This document shows, one piece after another, positions 1-9,410 of a DNA stretch of 64,000 bases (position 1 is the first letter of the stretch; each line of letters begins with the position of its first letter). The notes under the pieces were generated by a model, which was given only the letters and a program-made list of their open reading frames with translations, made no database searches and had not been told where the DNA came from. Source of the DNA: Hymenobacter duratus (GTDB lineage Bacteria; Bacteroidota; Bacteroidia; Cytophagales; Hymenobacteraceae). The DNA lies in NCBI RefSeq assembly GCF_014698995.1, contig NZ_JACWZZ010000003.1, positions 248,001-312,000 of the forward strand, read 5' to 3'. Made by a program: the position numbers and the translations under genes.

Positions 1-137
1 CAGTGCTGCGGACTACGCTGCCCGCCGGCACCACGCAGGCCCGCTCGATTTCCCTGTCCGGCGTATCGCAGGGCGTGTATACGCTGCGCCTGCAAACCAC
101 CGAAGGCAGCATCAACAAACGCCTCGTGATTGAATAA
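1..137 (+). CDS. T9SS cargo protein, C-terminal end only (type A sorting domain)
   Basis: This is the last 44 codons of a gene that begins before the window; the reading frame is open from base 3 to the TAA at 135-137. The peptide reads as the end of a type A T9SS sorting domain (TIGR04183 type): a beta-rich stretch, then GVSQGVYTLRLQTTEG and the terminal KRLVIE. In this family the tail guides export across the outer membrane and is then cleaved. It resembles the end of the protein at 15052-19326 (GVYSLHLTTSEG ... KRLVVE), so the two cargo proteins are probably related at least in this domain. The function of the missing passenger part cannot be judged. Confidence 0.85.
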   Translation, partial: VLRTTLPAGTTQARSISLSGVSQGVYTLRLQTTEGSINKRLVIE

Positions 138-227
138 CCACCGGTCTTCCGGCCCCGGCTGTGCATGCACGGCCGGGGTTTGGCTGCCGACTGCCTTTTC
201 CTTGTTTTCCGCCTAGCTCCGCTTTAT

Positions 228-455
228 ATGAAAAACATTGCCACTTTCCTCCGACTGACTTTTGCTATTGCCGGCCTTGTTCTGCTGGCCGGCGGAGCCA
301 ACCTGGCACAGGCCCAGGGCCCCGGTTCGGGCGGCCCCGAGCCCGACCCGCAACAGCCCACGGCCGTTCCTATTGACGGCGGTGCTTCGCTGCTGCTGGC
401 CGCCGGAGTTGGTTTCGGCCTGAAAAAGCTCCGCGACCAGCGCCGTCGTCGGTAG
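228..455 (+). CDS. Small secreted protein with PID-CTERM-like C-terminal sorting signal
   Basis: A 75-residue protein. The ATG at 228 is preferred over one at 165 because it directly precedes a signal peptide (MKNIATFLRLTFAIAGLVLL, ending near AQAQ at about residue 30). A short Gly/Pro/Gln linker follows. The C-terminus has the tripartite layout of a sorting tail: PIDGG, a hydrophobic stretch (ASLLLAAGVGFGL), then basic residues KKLRDQRRRR. From memory this matches the small PID-CTERM proteins of Bacteroidota, whose processing enzyme is not well established. It has almost no mature domain, so it may be a membrane-held peptide rather than an enzyme. It stands alone and is followed by a hairpin at 481-514. 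Confidence 0.7.
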   Translation: MKNIATFLRLTFAIAGLVLLAGGANLAQAQGPGSGGPEPDPQQPTAVPIDGGASLLLAAGVGFGLKKLRDQRRRR

Positions 456-480
456 CGCTCCATCTGCCACCGTTCCCCTC

Positions 481-514
481 AAGCCTGCTTCCGATGCGTC
501 GGGGGCAGGCTTTT
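481..514 (+). terminator. Rho-independent-like terminator after the PID-CTERM gene
   Basis: The arms AAGCCTGC (481-488) and GCAGGCTT (505-512) pair perfectly and are followed by a short T run. It lies 25 bases after the stop of the gene ending at 455. Confidence 0.55.
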
Positions 515-750
515 GCGTGAAATTAGTTCTCTGATTTTCAACCCCAACAGCAGTAGCTCCGCACAAATGCCTGCTACCCGCAAACCACCTGCTGCCAATC
601 TTCCGTAACTGCATACAAGCAGATCAGGGTAGCCTGCCGCAACACAGTGCTAGCTGCTATGCCGCCCGCGCCCTCTTTCCGAGTACACCTGCGGCTCACA
701 CCTGCTTCAGGTTCCATTGAGTAGTCTTCTCACCACGAATCTTTATTCGG

Positions 751-957
751 ATGGAACCACATGCCCATACCTCGTCCCTGTCCACTACGGCAGTAGCGCT
801 GCTACTGCTTGCGGGCGGCTTGTTCACCACTTCCTCCATTCTGGCAGCTACCACCTCCGATACCGGCGGGAGCACCACCAACCTTACTACGCTGCACGGT
901 AGCAGGCACGCCAGCGCGCTGAGTCGGTTCCGCCACCGGCGCCGTATGGCACTCTAA
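751..957 (+). CDS. Possible small secreted or membrane protein, unknown
   Basis: A 68-codon open frame. Residues about 12-32 form a hydrophobic segment with a signal-peptide-like end (TAVALLLLAGGLFTTSSILA). A Ser/Thr/Gly-rich stretch follows, then a very basic end (SRFRHRRRMAL). It ends eight bases before a strong terminator hairpin, which supports transcription on this strand. I recognise no family. Its general plan (signal peptide, tiny mature part, basic tail) is like the gene at 228-455, but the PID motif is absent. It could be a chance frame; the roughly 295 bases before it (456-750) show no other gene. Confidence 0.4.
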   Translation: MEPHAHTSSLSTTAVALLLLAGGLFTTSSILAATTSDTGGSTTNLTTLHGSRHASALSRFRHRRRMAL

Positions 958-964
958 AAACCGG

Positions 965-994
965 AAAGGCCCGAATGGTTGTTCGGGCCTTTTT
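965..994 (+). terminator. Rho-independent terminator
   Basis: Perfect 11-bp stem AAAGGCCCGAA (965-975) with TTCGGGCCTTT (982-992), followed by TTT. It ends the transcript of the small gene at 751-957 and lies upstream of the deacetylase-like gene. Confidence 0.8.
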
Positions 995-1163
995 CAGGCT
1001 GGTCTTTAAGGTACCGCCTTCTATCTCCAGCCCCGCCGACACTTGGATCCGTCGCTTCGGCGGCTGGCGCCTTCTGTTGTGGCACCGCCTGTTTCGGGGT
1101 AAAACACGCGGTATTCCGCCGGTAGCGCACCTTCCGGCGCTGCGGTGCGTATTGGCTCAGCCT

Positions 1164-2066
1164 ATGCCCTGCCTTGCCACGTCCGAACGCTACAGCATCA
1201 GCCTGCCCAGCGGCCACCGCTTCCCCATTGCCAAGTACGAGCTGATTCGGGAGCAGCTGTTGTGGCAGGGCATTGCGCCACCCCACGACTTCTACGACCC
1301 CGGCCTAGCCAGCGAGGAGGACATTCTGCGCGTCCACTCCCCCGACTATTGGCACCGGGTGCGCGACCTGCGGCTCTCCGCCGCCGAAGTGCGCCGCCTG
1401 GGGTTGCCGCAAAGCCCCGAGCTGGTGCGCCGCTCCCTGAGCAGCGTGGCCGGCACTGTGCAGTCGGCAGTACGGGCGCTGCGGGATGGTATCGGCCTGA
1501 GTCTGGCCGGTGGTACCCACCACGCGTTCCGGGACCGGGGCGAAGGATTCTGCGTGCTCAACGATATGGCCGTGGCCGCCGCGCACCTGCTGCACCACAG
1601 CCTGGCGCGGCAGGTGCTGGTAGTAGACCTCGACGTACACCAGGGCGACGGCACGGCCAGCATATTCCGCCAGGAGCCGCGCGTATTCACCTTCTCGATG
1701 CACGCCGGCGCCAACTACCCGCTGCGGAAGGAGCAGTCGGACCTGGATATTGCGCTTGACCTGGGCACCGACGACGACACCTACCTGCGCCTCCTGCACG
1801 ACACGCTGCCCGGCCTGCTGGCCCAGACGCAGCCCGACTTCGTGTTCTTTCAGGCCGGGGTAGACGTGCTGGCCACCGACAAGCTGGGCAAACTGGCCCT
1901 CACGCAGGCCGGCTGCCGCCAGCGCGACGAATACGTGCTGCGCCTCTGCCAGCAGCACCAGCTACCCGTGGCCGTGAGCATGGGCGGCGGCTACTCCGAG
2001 CAGCTCCGCGACATCGTGGACGCGCACTGCAACACGTTTCGGGTGGCGTATGAGGTATTTGGATGA
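1164..2066 (+). CDS. Histone deacetylase family protein
   Basis: A 300-residue zinc hydrolase of the arginase/deacetylase fold. Visible family signatures are AGGTHHA with the His pair at about residues 119-120, DLDVHQGDGTA with the zinc-binding Asp and His at about 157 and 159, AGVD in the third ligand region, and a late GGGY motif. The length fits bacterial class II-like members, which deacetylate small amides, polyamines or protein lysines; the substrate here is unknown. The frame stays open upstream to 975, but that part overlaps a terminator and is not family-like. The ATG at 1164, just before the conserved start of the domain (SISLPSGHRFPIAKYELI), is therefore chosen. No linked acetyltransferase or acetoin gene is present. 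Confidence 0.9.
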   Translation: MPCLATSERYSISLPSGHRFPIAKYELIREQLLWQGIAPPHDFYDPGLASEEDILRVHSPDYWHRVRDLRLSAAEVRRLGLPQSPELVRRSLSSVAGTVQSAVRALRDGIGLSLAGGTHHAFRDRGEGFCVLNDMAVAAAHLLHHSLARQVLVVDLDVHQGDGTASIFRQEPRVFTFSMHAGANYPLRKEQSDLDIALDLGTDDDTYLRLLHDTLPGLLAQTQPDFVFFQAGVDVLATDKLGKLALTQAGCRQRDEYVLRLCQQHQLPVAVSMGGGYSEQLRDIVDAHCNTFRVAYEVFG

Positions 2067-2170
2067 TGTTGGGCGATGAAGTGAACGGTGATGAGGCAGA
2101 TGATAAAAAGCTGAACGTCAGTCCGAGCGGAGCCCGGCCAGTGTTACCTCTGGCAACCAATGCCAGTGCA

Positions 2171-2212
2171 ACGAAGCGGTAGAGATGCTTCGGCAGGCTC
2201 AGCATGACGTTC
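2171..2212 (-). repeat. Dispersed intergenic repeat, copy 1
   Basis: Read on the minus strand it contains AGAACGTCATGCTGAGCCTG, then CCGAAGCATCTCTACCGC. A very similar block, differing at one base in the first part, lies at 7114-7150, and its CTCTACCGCTTC end recurs at 7196-7215. It sits in a non-coding gap between the deacetylase-like gene and the J-domain gene. From memory, sequences of this type are scattered between genes in Hymenobacter genomes. Confidence 0.7.
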
Positions 2213-2259
2213 TTATTACTCATTTACCATTCACCCCATCCCCCAGTTACCTTTACCCC

Positions 2260-3270
2260 ATGAACCTGCACAACCCCGCCACCGACCTGCCCGCCGCCAA
2301 TGCTCTGCCCGTTCCTGCCTCGGGGGAAGCGGCCGGCACGCCCGCGCAGCAGGCGTTTCGGGCGGCCGTGGAGCAGGTGGAAGGGCTGCGGCAGCGCCTG
2401 CGCGAAACCCAGGCCGAGCAGGCCGAAGCCCGGCGGCGCTACTGGCAGCAGGTAGGCCCCGCCGCCGAAACCGTGGTGCAGGCCCGCCGCGCCCTGTTTG
2501 CGCCCCTGGAGGAAGCCCTGCTCCTGCGCTACTTCAGCCGCCTCGAAGAACAGCAGATTACGGCCCTGCTCCTGAGCAATGCGCGGGCGCTCCAGGACCG
2601 GTTCGGGGAAGACGCGGTCGACCTGCTGCGCAAATACGGGCCGCGTCGGCGCGTCGATGAAGACGAGGACGACGAACCCACCGGCCCGATTCCGGACGAT
2701 GCGGAACCTGCCCTGGCCTCGCATGAGCAGGCCGCCGCCCACGCCCGCACCCGCCGCAAGTCCAAAGCCGAAAAAGCCCAGGCCGCCGCCGACCAGCAAG
2801 CCCGCGAGCAGCAGCAGGCCCTGCTGTCGAACACCAAAACCCTCTACCGCCAGCTGGCCCGCACCCACCACCCGGATCTGGAGCGCGACCCCACCGCCCG
2901 GCAGCACAAAACGGCCCTGATGCAGCGCATCACCGAAGCCTACGAAGCCAACGACCTCTACACGCTGCTCCAGCTCCTCTCCGAAGCCGCCCCCGGCAAC
3001 CAGGCCGACGACACCGTGCTGACCCGCTACACCCAGGCCCTGCACCAGCAGCAGCTGGAGCTCAAGCAGCAGCTCAACGAGCTGAAATTCGGTGCCAACG
3101 GCTTTTTCGGCAGCACCGGCAAGAAGCGCGAGCAGGAAATCCGCCAGTTCAAGCGCCAGCTCCGCGCCGAGGCCGACTACCTCCACCACATCCACCGCCT
3201 CGTGCAGGAGCCCGAAGGCCTGCGCGAAGTGCTGCGCCAGCTCGCCGCCGCCGGTCACGAAACGGTGTAG
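2260..3270 (+). CDS. J-domain (DnaJ-like) protein with long N-terminal extension
   Basis: A 336-residue protein, mostly helical and Gln/Glu/Ala-rich. The J-domain core is internal, with the HPD tripeptide at residues 204-206 in YRQLARTHHPDLERDP followed by the helix III-like MQRITEAYEANDLYTLLQLL. HPD is required to stimulate the Hsp70 ATPase. About 190 residues precede it: a coiled-coil-like part and an acidic stretch (DEDEDDE, about residue 130). No Gly/Phe region or zinc finger is present, so this is a class C J-protein, probably a specialised DnaK co-chaperone whose client is not apparent. The ATG at 2260 is used because the open upstream part runs into the dispersed repeat. Confidence 0.8.
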   Translation: MNLHNPATDLPAANALPVPASGEAAGTPAQQAFRAAVEQVEGLRQRLRETQAEQAEARRRYWQQVGPAAETVVQARRALFAPLEEALLLRYFSRLEEQQITALLLSNARALQDRFGEDAVDLLRKYGPRRRVDEDEDDEPTGPIPDDAEPALASHEQAAAHARTRRKSKAEKAQAAADQQAREQQQALLSNTKTLYRQLARTHHPDLERDPTARQHKTALMQRITEAYEANDLYTLLQLLSEAAPGNQADDTVLTRYTQALHQQQLELKQQLNELKFGANGFFGSTGKKREQEIRQFKRQLRAEADYLHHIHRLVQEPEGLREVLRQLAAAGHETV

Positions 3271-3367
3271 CTCCGCCGCTGCCGGCCGCCGCTGAAACCT
3301 GCGTTATCTGCCGTAGTTTTGACGGCTGCTTTTCCGCTTCGTCCTTATTCCCCTCAAGACTACGCTG

Positions 3368-5656
3368 GTGTTACTGTCTTATCTGCCCGGGCTGCGGGCA
3401 CTGCTAGTGCTCGGTTTCCTTTTTTCCACGGTGGCCAGCCAGGCCCAGATTCCGGCGAAGCTCTGGGACCTTACCCTCGGCGGCACGGCCTTCGAAGATC
3501 TGGCCGTAGTGCGCCAGACCGCCGACGGCGGCTACATCGTCGGCGGCCTCTCCACCTCCGGCAGCGGCGGCGGCAAAACCCAGCCCAGCCGGGGCCTCGC
3601 CGACTACTGGGTGGTGAAGCTCGATGCCAACGGCACCAAACAGTGGGACTACACCTTCGGCGGTTCCAGCACCGACGAGCTGCTGGCGCTGGAGCAAACC
3701 ACCGATGGCGGCTACATCCTCGGCGGCTGGTCGCTGTCCGTGGCCTCCGGCGACAAAACCCAGCCCAACCAGGGTCCCACCCAGTCCAGCGACTATTGGA
3801 TCGTCAAGCTCACGGCCAACGGCACCAAACAGTGGGACTACACCTTCGGCGGCAATAGCCTCGACTACTTCAGCGCCCTGCAGCAGACCGCCGACGGCGG
3901 CTACATCCTGGGTGGCACCTCCTCTTCCGGCATCAGCGGCGACAAAACCCAGCCCAACCGGGGCCTGCCCGGCGCCTACCCTACCGCCGATTATTGGCTC
4001 CTGAAACTCAATGCCAACGGCGTCAAGCAATGGGACCAGGTGCTGGGCGGCCAGGAAAACGAGCAGCTGACCTGCCTGCAGCAAACCACGGATGGGGGCT
4101 ACATCGTCGGGGGATTTTCTGAATCGGGCGCGACCGGCGACAAATCGGAACCCAACCGCGGCCCCACCGTGCCGTTTCGCTCCGCCGATTTCTGGGTGGT
4201 GAAGCTCGATGCCGGCGGCCGTAAGCTCTGGGACCGGACCCTCGGCGGCACCGACGACGACAAGCTCCGTAGCCTGCAGCAAACCACCGATGGCGGCTAC
4301 CTGGTGGGCGGCCTGTCCTTTTCCGGGGTTTCCGGCGAGAAGTCGGAGCCCAGCCGGGGCCAGCACGACTACTGGGTGGTGAAGCTCAGCGCCACCGGCA
4401 CGCCACAATGGAACCGGACGCTGGGTGGCATCGACGCCGACGACCTGCGCAGCCTGCGTCAGACTGCCGATGGTGGCTACGCCCTGGGCGGGGTTTCTGC
4501 CTCCGGAGTTTCCGGGGACCGGACTCAGCCCAACCGCAGCCCCAACGGCGACTACTGGCTGGTGCAGCTGGAGGCCAACGGTACCAAGCGCTGGGACCTG
4601 GCCTACGGCGGCAACAACGGCGATGCGCTCAACAGCCTGCGCCAGACGTCGGATGGCGGCTTCATCCTCGGCGGCACCTCCTACTCTGATAGTTCCGGCG
4701 ACAAAACCCAACCCGTAGTCGGCCCCAACGGCACCAGCGACTTCTGGCTCGTGCGGCTCAGCGGCGCCCCCACCGTGCGCATCCTCGGCGACTCGCTGCT
4801 CTGCAGTGGCGGGCAGGTGCTGCTCACGGCCGCCGCCACGCCGGCCGCGGCCAGCTACGTCTGGAATACCGGGGCCACTACCGCCACCATTACGGCCACC
4901 CAGCCCGGCACCTACACCGTTACGGCCAGCTTCGGCGGCGGCTTCAGCAGCACGGCCCGCTACACGGTGCGGGATTTCGCGCCCACAGTGGCCATCCTCG
5001 GCGACTCGCTGCTCTGCCCCGGCCGCCCCCTCAGCCTGAGTGCCGCCGCCCCCAACGCCACCCGCTACGCCTGGAGCACCGGGGCCACCACGCCCACCAG
5101 CATGGCTACGCAGCCCGGCACCTACTCGCTCACCGCCTTCTTTGCCAGCGGCTGCAGCCGCGTAGCTACCCTGCGCGTGCGCGCTGCCGAACCCGTCCCG
5201 GCCTTCACACTCGGCCCCGACACCGCCCTCTGCGAAGGCGCCACGCTGCGGCTGCTGGCCCCCGCCACCACGTTTCCCAGCCTGAGTTACCGCTGGTCCG
5301 ATGGCTCTACCGGCACCGCCCTGCTGGTGCGCGAAGCCGGCACCTACTCGCTTACCATCTCCGGCGCCTGCGGTACCCAGACCGCCACGCGCCGCGTCGG
5401 CACCGAAGCCTGCCTTACCATCCCCAACATCATCACCCCCAACGGCGACACGCAGAACGAGCGGTTCGTCATTCGGGGCCTGCAGGGCAGCGGCTGGGCC
5501 CTCACCATCTACTCCCGCTGGGGCCGCAGCATCTATTCTACTGGCTCCTACCAAAACGACTGGGGCCAGACAGCCGCGCCCGGCACCTACTACTACCTGC
5601 TGCGCCACCCCCAGACCGGCCGCACCTACAAAGGCTGGCTCGAAGTCAGCCGCTAG
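3368..5656 (+). CDS. T9SS type B cargo protein with seven GG-repeats and Ig-like domains
   Basis: 762 residues with a GTG start at 3368 that gives a good signal peptide (LLVLGFLFSTVASQAQ). Residues about 28-480 hold seven imperfect repeats of about 60 residues, each with QTxDGGYxxGG, a SGDKxQPN-like loop, DYWxVKLxAxG and WDxxxGG. Seven such units would suit a beta-propeller, but this is inference. Two Ig/PKD-like modules follow, each opening with ILGDSLLC, and a third variant module. The C-terminus is a type B (gliding-motility-associated) sorting domain: IPNIITPNGDTQNERFVI, SRWGRSIY, GTYYYLL and YKGWLEV. It should be exported by the T9SS and anchored or released at the cell surface. It ends 12 bases from the convergent hydrolase gene. 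Confidence 0.85.
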   Translation: MLLSYLPGLRALLVLGFLFSTVASQAQIPAKLWDLTLGGTAFEDLAVVRQTADGGYIVGGLSTSGSGGGKTQPSRGLADYWVVKLDANGTKQWDYTFGGSSTDELLALEQTTDGGYILGGWSLSVASGDKTQPNQGPTQSSDYWIVKLTANGTKQWDYTFGGNSLDYFSALQQTADGGYILGGTSSSGISGDKTQPNRGLPGAYPTADYWLLKLNANGVKQWDQVLGGQENEQLTCLQQTTDGGYIVGGFSESGATGDKSEPNRGPTVPFRSADFWVVKLDAGGRKLWDRTLGGTDDDKLRSLQQTTDGGYLVGGLSFSGVSGEKSEPSRGQHDYWVVKLSATGTPQWNRTLGGIDADDLRSLRQTADGGYALGGVSASGVSGDRTQPNRSPNGDYWLVQLEANGTKRWDLAYGGNNGDALNSLRQTSDGGFILGGTSYSDSSGDKTQPVVGPNGTSDFWLVRLSGAPTVRILGDSLLCSGGQVLLTAAATPAAASYVWNTGATTATITATQPGTYTVTASFGGGFSSTARYTVRDFAPTVAILGDSLLCPGRPLSLSAAAPNATRYAWSTGATTPTSMATQPGTYSLTAFFASGCSRVATLRVRAAEPVPAFTLGPDTALCEGATLRLLAPATTFPSLSYRWSDGSTGTALLVREAGTYSLTISGACGTQTATRRVGTEACLTIPNIITPNGDTQNERFVIRGLQGSGWALTIYSRWGRSIYSTGSYQNDWGQTAAPGTYYYLLRHPQTGRTYKGWLEVSR

Positions 5657-5668
5657 GCTGCCCGCCGC

Positions 5669-6568
<900 letters not shown>

Positions 6569-6730
6569 ACGCCCGCAAATATCGGCACCACCGCCCAATG
6601 TGCCCGCTCCCGGTCCAACGCCGCAGGCGGCCGGCCGGTCGTCGTGGGCACCGGCCGCGCCGCCCCGCCAATCCCGACGCCTACCTTATATTGCCGCTCC
6701 GTTCCCGTGTTCGGCCCCGCCATCTGCCCG

Positions 6731-7081
6731 ATGATCAGCTCCCACCTTCTGCCCGCCCTGCTTGTGCTCGTGCACGCGGCACTTATCATCGGGGCGCTGG
6801 TGTGGCTGCGCCGCTACTACGTGCGCCGCCGGAGCCTGCGCCACCCCGGCATCGTGGTGCAGGGCACCGTCGTTGGCCTCGAAACCGACGACCTGCGCTG
6901 GCTCAACGAGTATCCCATCGTGCGGTTTCCCGGCCCCCAGGGCCAGTGGTACACGCTGCGCGGCTCCGAGAAATGCCGCGCCGGCCGCTACCGCAAGGGC
7001 CAGCAAGTCACGGTGCGCTACCCCGCCCCGGCTCCCCAGGACTTCATCATCCTTCATGGCCTCGACCTGCTGCTGCCGTAA
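6731..7081 (+). CDS. DUF3592-type small membrane protein
   Basis: 116 residues. One N-terminal transmembrane helix (HLLPALLVLVHAALIIGALV) is followed by a basic RRYYVRRR stop-transfer and a small beta-rich domain (VVQGTVVGLE, YPIVRFP, GQQVTVRYP, DFIILHGLDLLL). This is the pattern of DUF3592 proteins, whose function is not known. The ATG at 6731 directly precedes the membrane helix; an upstream ATG at 6644 would add a Pro-rich leader. A paralogue is at 9528-9929 and a 3' fragment of a close copy is at 10714-10772. Confidence 0.75.
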   Translation: MISSHLLPALLVLVHAALIIGALVWLRRYYVRRRSLRHPGIVVQGTVVGLETDDLRWLNEYPIVRFPGPQGQWYTLRGSEKCRAGRYRKGQQVTVRYPAPAPQDFIILHGLDLLLP

Positions 7082-7113
7082 CAAGAATTTCCAGGCTTGT
7101 CTCTGAAAACCCC

Positions 7114-7220
7114 AGAACGTCATGCTGAGCTTGCCGAAGCATCTCGCGTGCTCACATTGCCAAAGTAACCTTCATGCTTCATCGGGCATCCGCTTGCCGA
7201 AGCAGCTCTACCGCTTCATC
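7114..7220 (+). repeat. Dispersed intergenic repeat, copy 2 (composite)
   Basis: The first block (7114-7150) repeats the sequence found on the minus strand at 2171-2212 (AGAACGTCATGCTGAGCTTG, then CCGAAGCATCTC). A second block at 7191-7220 (GCTTGCCGAAGCAGCTCTAC, then CGCTTC) repeats the latter half of copy 1. Copy 2 therefore looks like two partial elements end to end. The gap 7082-7313 otherwise shows no gene. Confidence 0.65.
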
Positions 7221-7313
7221 GAATAGTATACAGCGTGCTGGCGTAGGTGAGTTAGCCTCCTGCATCCACGAACTGACTACCAGCCTCCCCCAACCCGCGC
7301 AACAACGCAACGC

Positions 7314-8450
7314 TTAGTGAAACACAACGGCGTCTACCAATTCGTTGGGCAGCCGGCTCAACGTCCCTTCAGCCAGCGGAATTTCCACGGTAAATACGCT
7401 GCCTTCACCCTCCACGCTGCTCACCGACAGCGAACCAGCGTGCCACTCCACGATGGTTTTGCAGAGCGAGAGGCCCAGGCCAATGGTTTCCTCGCCCCGC
7501 AGGCCCCGCCGCCGGGCCCTGGTAAACCGCTCGAAAACGTGCGGCAGCATGGCCGCCGGAATCCCGATACCGTCGTCGGCCACCTGCACCCGCGCCAAGT
7601 CCGGCAGCCCCGTCACAGTCACCCCCACGTGGCCGTCGTCGCGGGTGAACTTCATGGCGTTGCTCACCAGATTAATAACCACCTGCGTGAACTTGCTCAC
7701 GTCCAGGTTCACGTACACCGCCTCGGCCGGCAGCGAGTACGCGAAATGGTGCCCCAGCAGCTTGTAGCCGACTTGCAGCTGCGCCAGCGGGCCGCGCATG
7801 ATGTCGCCCAAATCCACCCGATCCATCTTCAGGTTGGTGGCCACGGCCGCCGTAAACTCCAGGTTGATCAGGTCCCGAATCATCTTCACGCTCTCCCGGC
7901 TGGTGTTTTCCAGCATGTCAAGCATCTGCGCCACCTCGGGCCGGACCGCCTCCGGCAGCTCTTCGCGCAGGTATTGGGCCAGTTGTTCAATCATGATAAA
8001 GGCCCCGCTCGCGTCGTGCGAAAGCACCTCCAGCGTCACGTTTTTGCGGCTGTTGAACAAGTCCGAATTGGCCTGGTGGTGCTTGGCCGCGCTGATATCG
8101 TGCAGGGTGCAAACCAGGAGCGGGCCGCCGGCTTCGCCCGCGTGGTAGTAGGGAATGGCCGCAAACCACTGCGCCGACTCGCCCACGCGCTGCAACCGGA
8201 CCTCTATCTCACTTAGCTGCTCCCCCCGCATCCACCGCGCCCAGTGCTCGGCCAGGTAGGCCTGGTCGTCGGGATGAATGCGGGCCAGCAAAGCGGGGAG
8301 TTCGGCATTGACGCCGGCATTAGTGCCGAATAGCACCTGCTCGTAGGCCGCATTCACGAAAACCACCTGCCCGGCGGCTATGTCGTAGACGAAGTGCACC
8401 TGAGTGCTGGCCTGCGCCTGGGCCATGAAAAGGGAAGGAAAATCAAGCAT
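7314..8450 (-). CDS. PAS-domain sensor histidine kinase (orphan)
   Basis: About 378 residues, apparently cytoplasmic with no clear transmembrane segment. A PAS-like domain fills residues about 15-130 (VFVNAAYEQVLFG, ARIHPDDQAYL, LVCTLHDISAA). The dimerisation helix carries the phospho-acceptor His in LEVLSHDASGAF. The ATPase domain shows the N box NLVSNAMKF, G1 VADDGIGIP, F box FERFTRA and G2 TIGLGLSLCK. No response regulator is adjacent, so its partner must lie elsewhere. The start is uncertain: ATGs at 8474, 8450 and 8426 are all in frame, and 8450 is a compromise. Confidence 0.88.
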   Translation of the reverse strand: MLDFPSLFMAQAQASTQVHFVYDIAAGQVVFVNAAYEQVLFGTNAGVNAELPALLARIHPDDQAYLAEHWARWMRGEQLSEIEVRLQRVGESAQWFAAIPYYHAGEAGGPLLVCTLHDISAAKHHQANSDLFNSRKNVTLEVLSHDASGAFIMIEQLAQYLREELPEAVRPEVAQMLDMLENTSRESVKMIRDLINLEFTAAVATNLKMDRVDLGDIMRGPLAQLQVGYKLLGHHFAYSLPAEAVYVNLDVSKFTQVVINLVSNAMKFTRDDGHVGVTVTGLPDLARVQVADDGIGIPAAMLPHVFERFTRARRRGLRGEETIGLGLSLCKTIVEWHAGSLSVSSVEGEGSVFTVEIPLAEGTLSRLPNELVDAVVFH

Positions 8451-8588
8451 GACACAGGATATAGAAAAAGCCAACTATTACCAGTAGAACGGCAACCTCC
8501 CGCAAACAACTGAATCCAATGGCAGGATGTGGCTTGCGGGGCCAATTGAGCAGTTTACCCCCGCCCCCCCCCCTTCCGCGTGGGCAAC

Positions 8589-8716
8589 CCCACCCCACCC
8601 ACCCCCGCCACGCCAGCCCCACCCAGCTCCTACAGATGCCGGAGAAACTGGGAAACACAGTCGGCATCTTGAGTGGCATTCGGGAGGCGCTGAGAAGAAA
8701 CCAGAGCTGGAAGTAA
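8589..8716 (+). repeat. Imperfect direct repeat, left copy, flanking the gene at 8919-9410
   Basis: A C-rich block beginning CCCCACCCCACCCACCCCCG and ending in GGAAGTAA. It matches 9411-9525 over most of its length with substitutions and a short indel. A run of ten C residues (8564-8573) lies just before it. Both copies keep a readable frame ending in a peptide with GIREAL followed by a basic end and a TAA, which suggests decayed copies of one coding end. The rest of the 8451-8918 gap shows no gene. Confidence 0.55.
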
Positions 8717-8918
8717 GCCCCCTCCTCGGTTATGGAGGGAGTAGAGGTGGTTACCCTTCTAGTATCAACCAACATCGGAACTAGCACCTACCGGAGACTG
8801 CCTTTTTGCATGTAAAAACTCACTTCCTGGCCAAGCTCAATAACGGCCGCTAACTACTTCACTGGCCTTATTACCTTTGAACTGTACGTTGCCAACTCCA
8901 TACTTCTCTTTTCCTAAC

Positions 8919-9410
8919 ATGCGTTTCTTGCTCTGCAGCACTCTTACCCTATCCTTATTCAGTGGCCTTTCCCTTACCAGCCTGGCACAAACGACACCTC
9001 CCGCCGCTGCACCGGCCACCACAACAGAGGCTACCCCCCTGCTCAAGCCGGGCCTCACCAAAAACCAACCCTACAAAAAATACCTCTACCAGCGCTACGC
9101 CGGCGACGAGCAAGCCACGCGCGTCATTCGGCTGTTTGCCCGCCGCCAAACCGGTGGCAAGCTGTGGCTGGGCACCGGAGCGGTGGTCATCGGCTTTGTG
9201 GCCTCGCAAACCGGCACCAAGACCAGCTCCAACGGAGGTACCACTACCACCACCGTTACCCCACTCGGCTACGGCCTCATGCTGGGTTTATTCGGCGGGG
9301 TTAGCATTTCCAAGCTGGCCCGTTACAGCAATGAGAAGCTATATCAGGAGCTAAGCGGCTACGACCGGGACCACGCCTTTTCACCTAACGTGCAGGCCAA
9401 AATCGACTAA
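8919..9410 (+). CDS. Secreted or membrane hypothetical protein
   Basis: 163 residues. The ATG at 8919 gives a clean signal peptide (MRFLLCSTLTLSLFSGLSLT, cut after SLAQ). A Thr/Pro/Ala-rich linker follows, then a charged region (PYKKYLYQRYAGDEQATRVI). Two short hydrophobic segments (WLGTGAVVIGFVASQTG and LGYGLMLGLFGGVSISKLA) are separated by a Gly/Thr loop, and the C-terminus is polar. The layout suggests an envelope protein with a hairpin in the membrane. I recognise no named domain. The gene is bracketed by the direct repeats at 8589-8716 and 9411-9525, which may record a past duplication or insertion. Confidence 0.7.
   Translation: MRFLLCSTLTLSLFSGLSLTSLAQTTPPAAAPATTTEATPLLKPGLTKNQPYKKYLYQRYAGDEQATRVIRLFARRQTGGKLWLGTGAVVIGFVASQTGTKTSSNGGTTTTTVTPLGYGLMLGLFGGVSISKLARYSNEKLYQELSGYDRDHAFSPNVQAKID

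Noticed and set aside
2224..3258. Long minus-strand frame opposite the J-domain gene
   Set aside because: A shadow frame caused by G+C-rich codon use; Gly/Leu-rich, no domain, fully antisense to the HPD-containing gene.
3404..5608. 734-codon minus-strand frame opposite the seven-repeat cargo gene
   Set aside because: The composition is Gly/Ala/Val-rich and its repeats mirror the sense repeats; no start or family evidence.
8564..8573. Ten-C run as a phase-variation tract
   Set aside because: It is not inside or in a clear promoter position of a recognised gene; the frame through it is not convincing.
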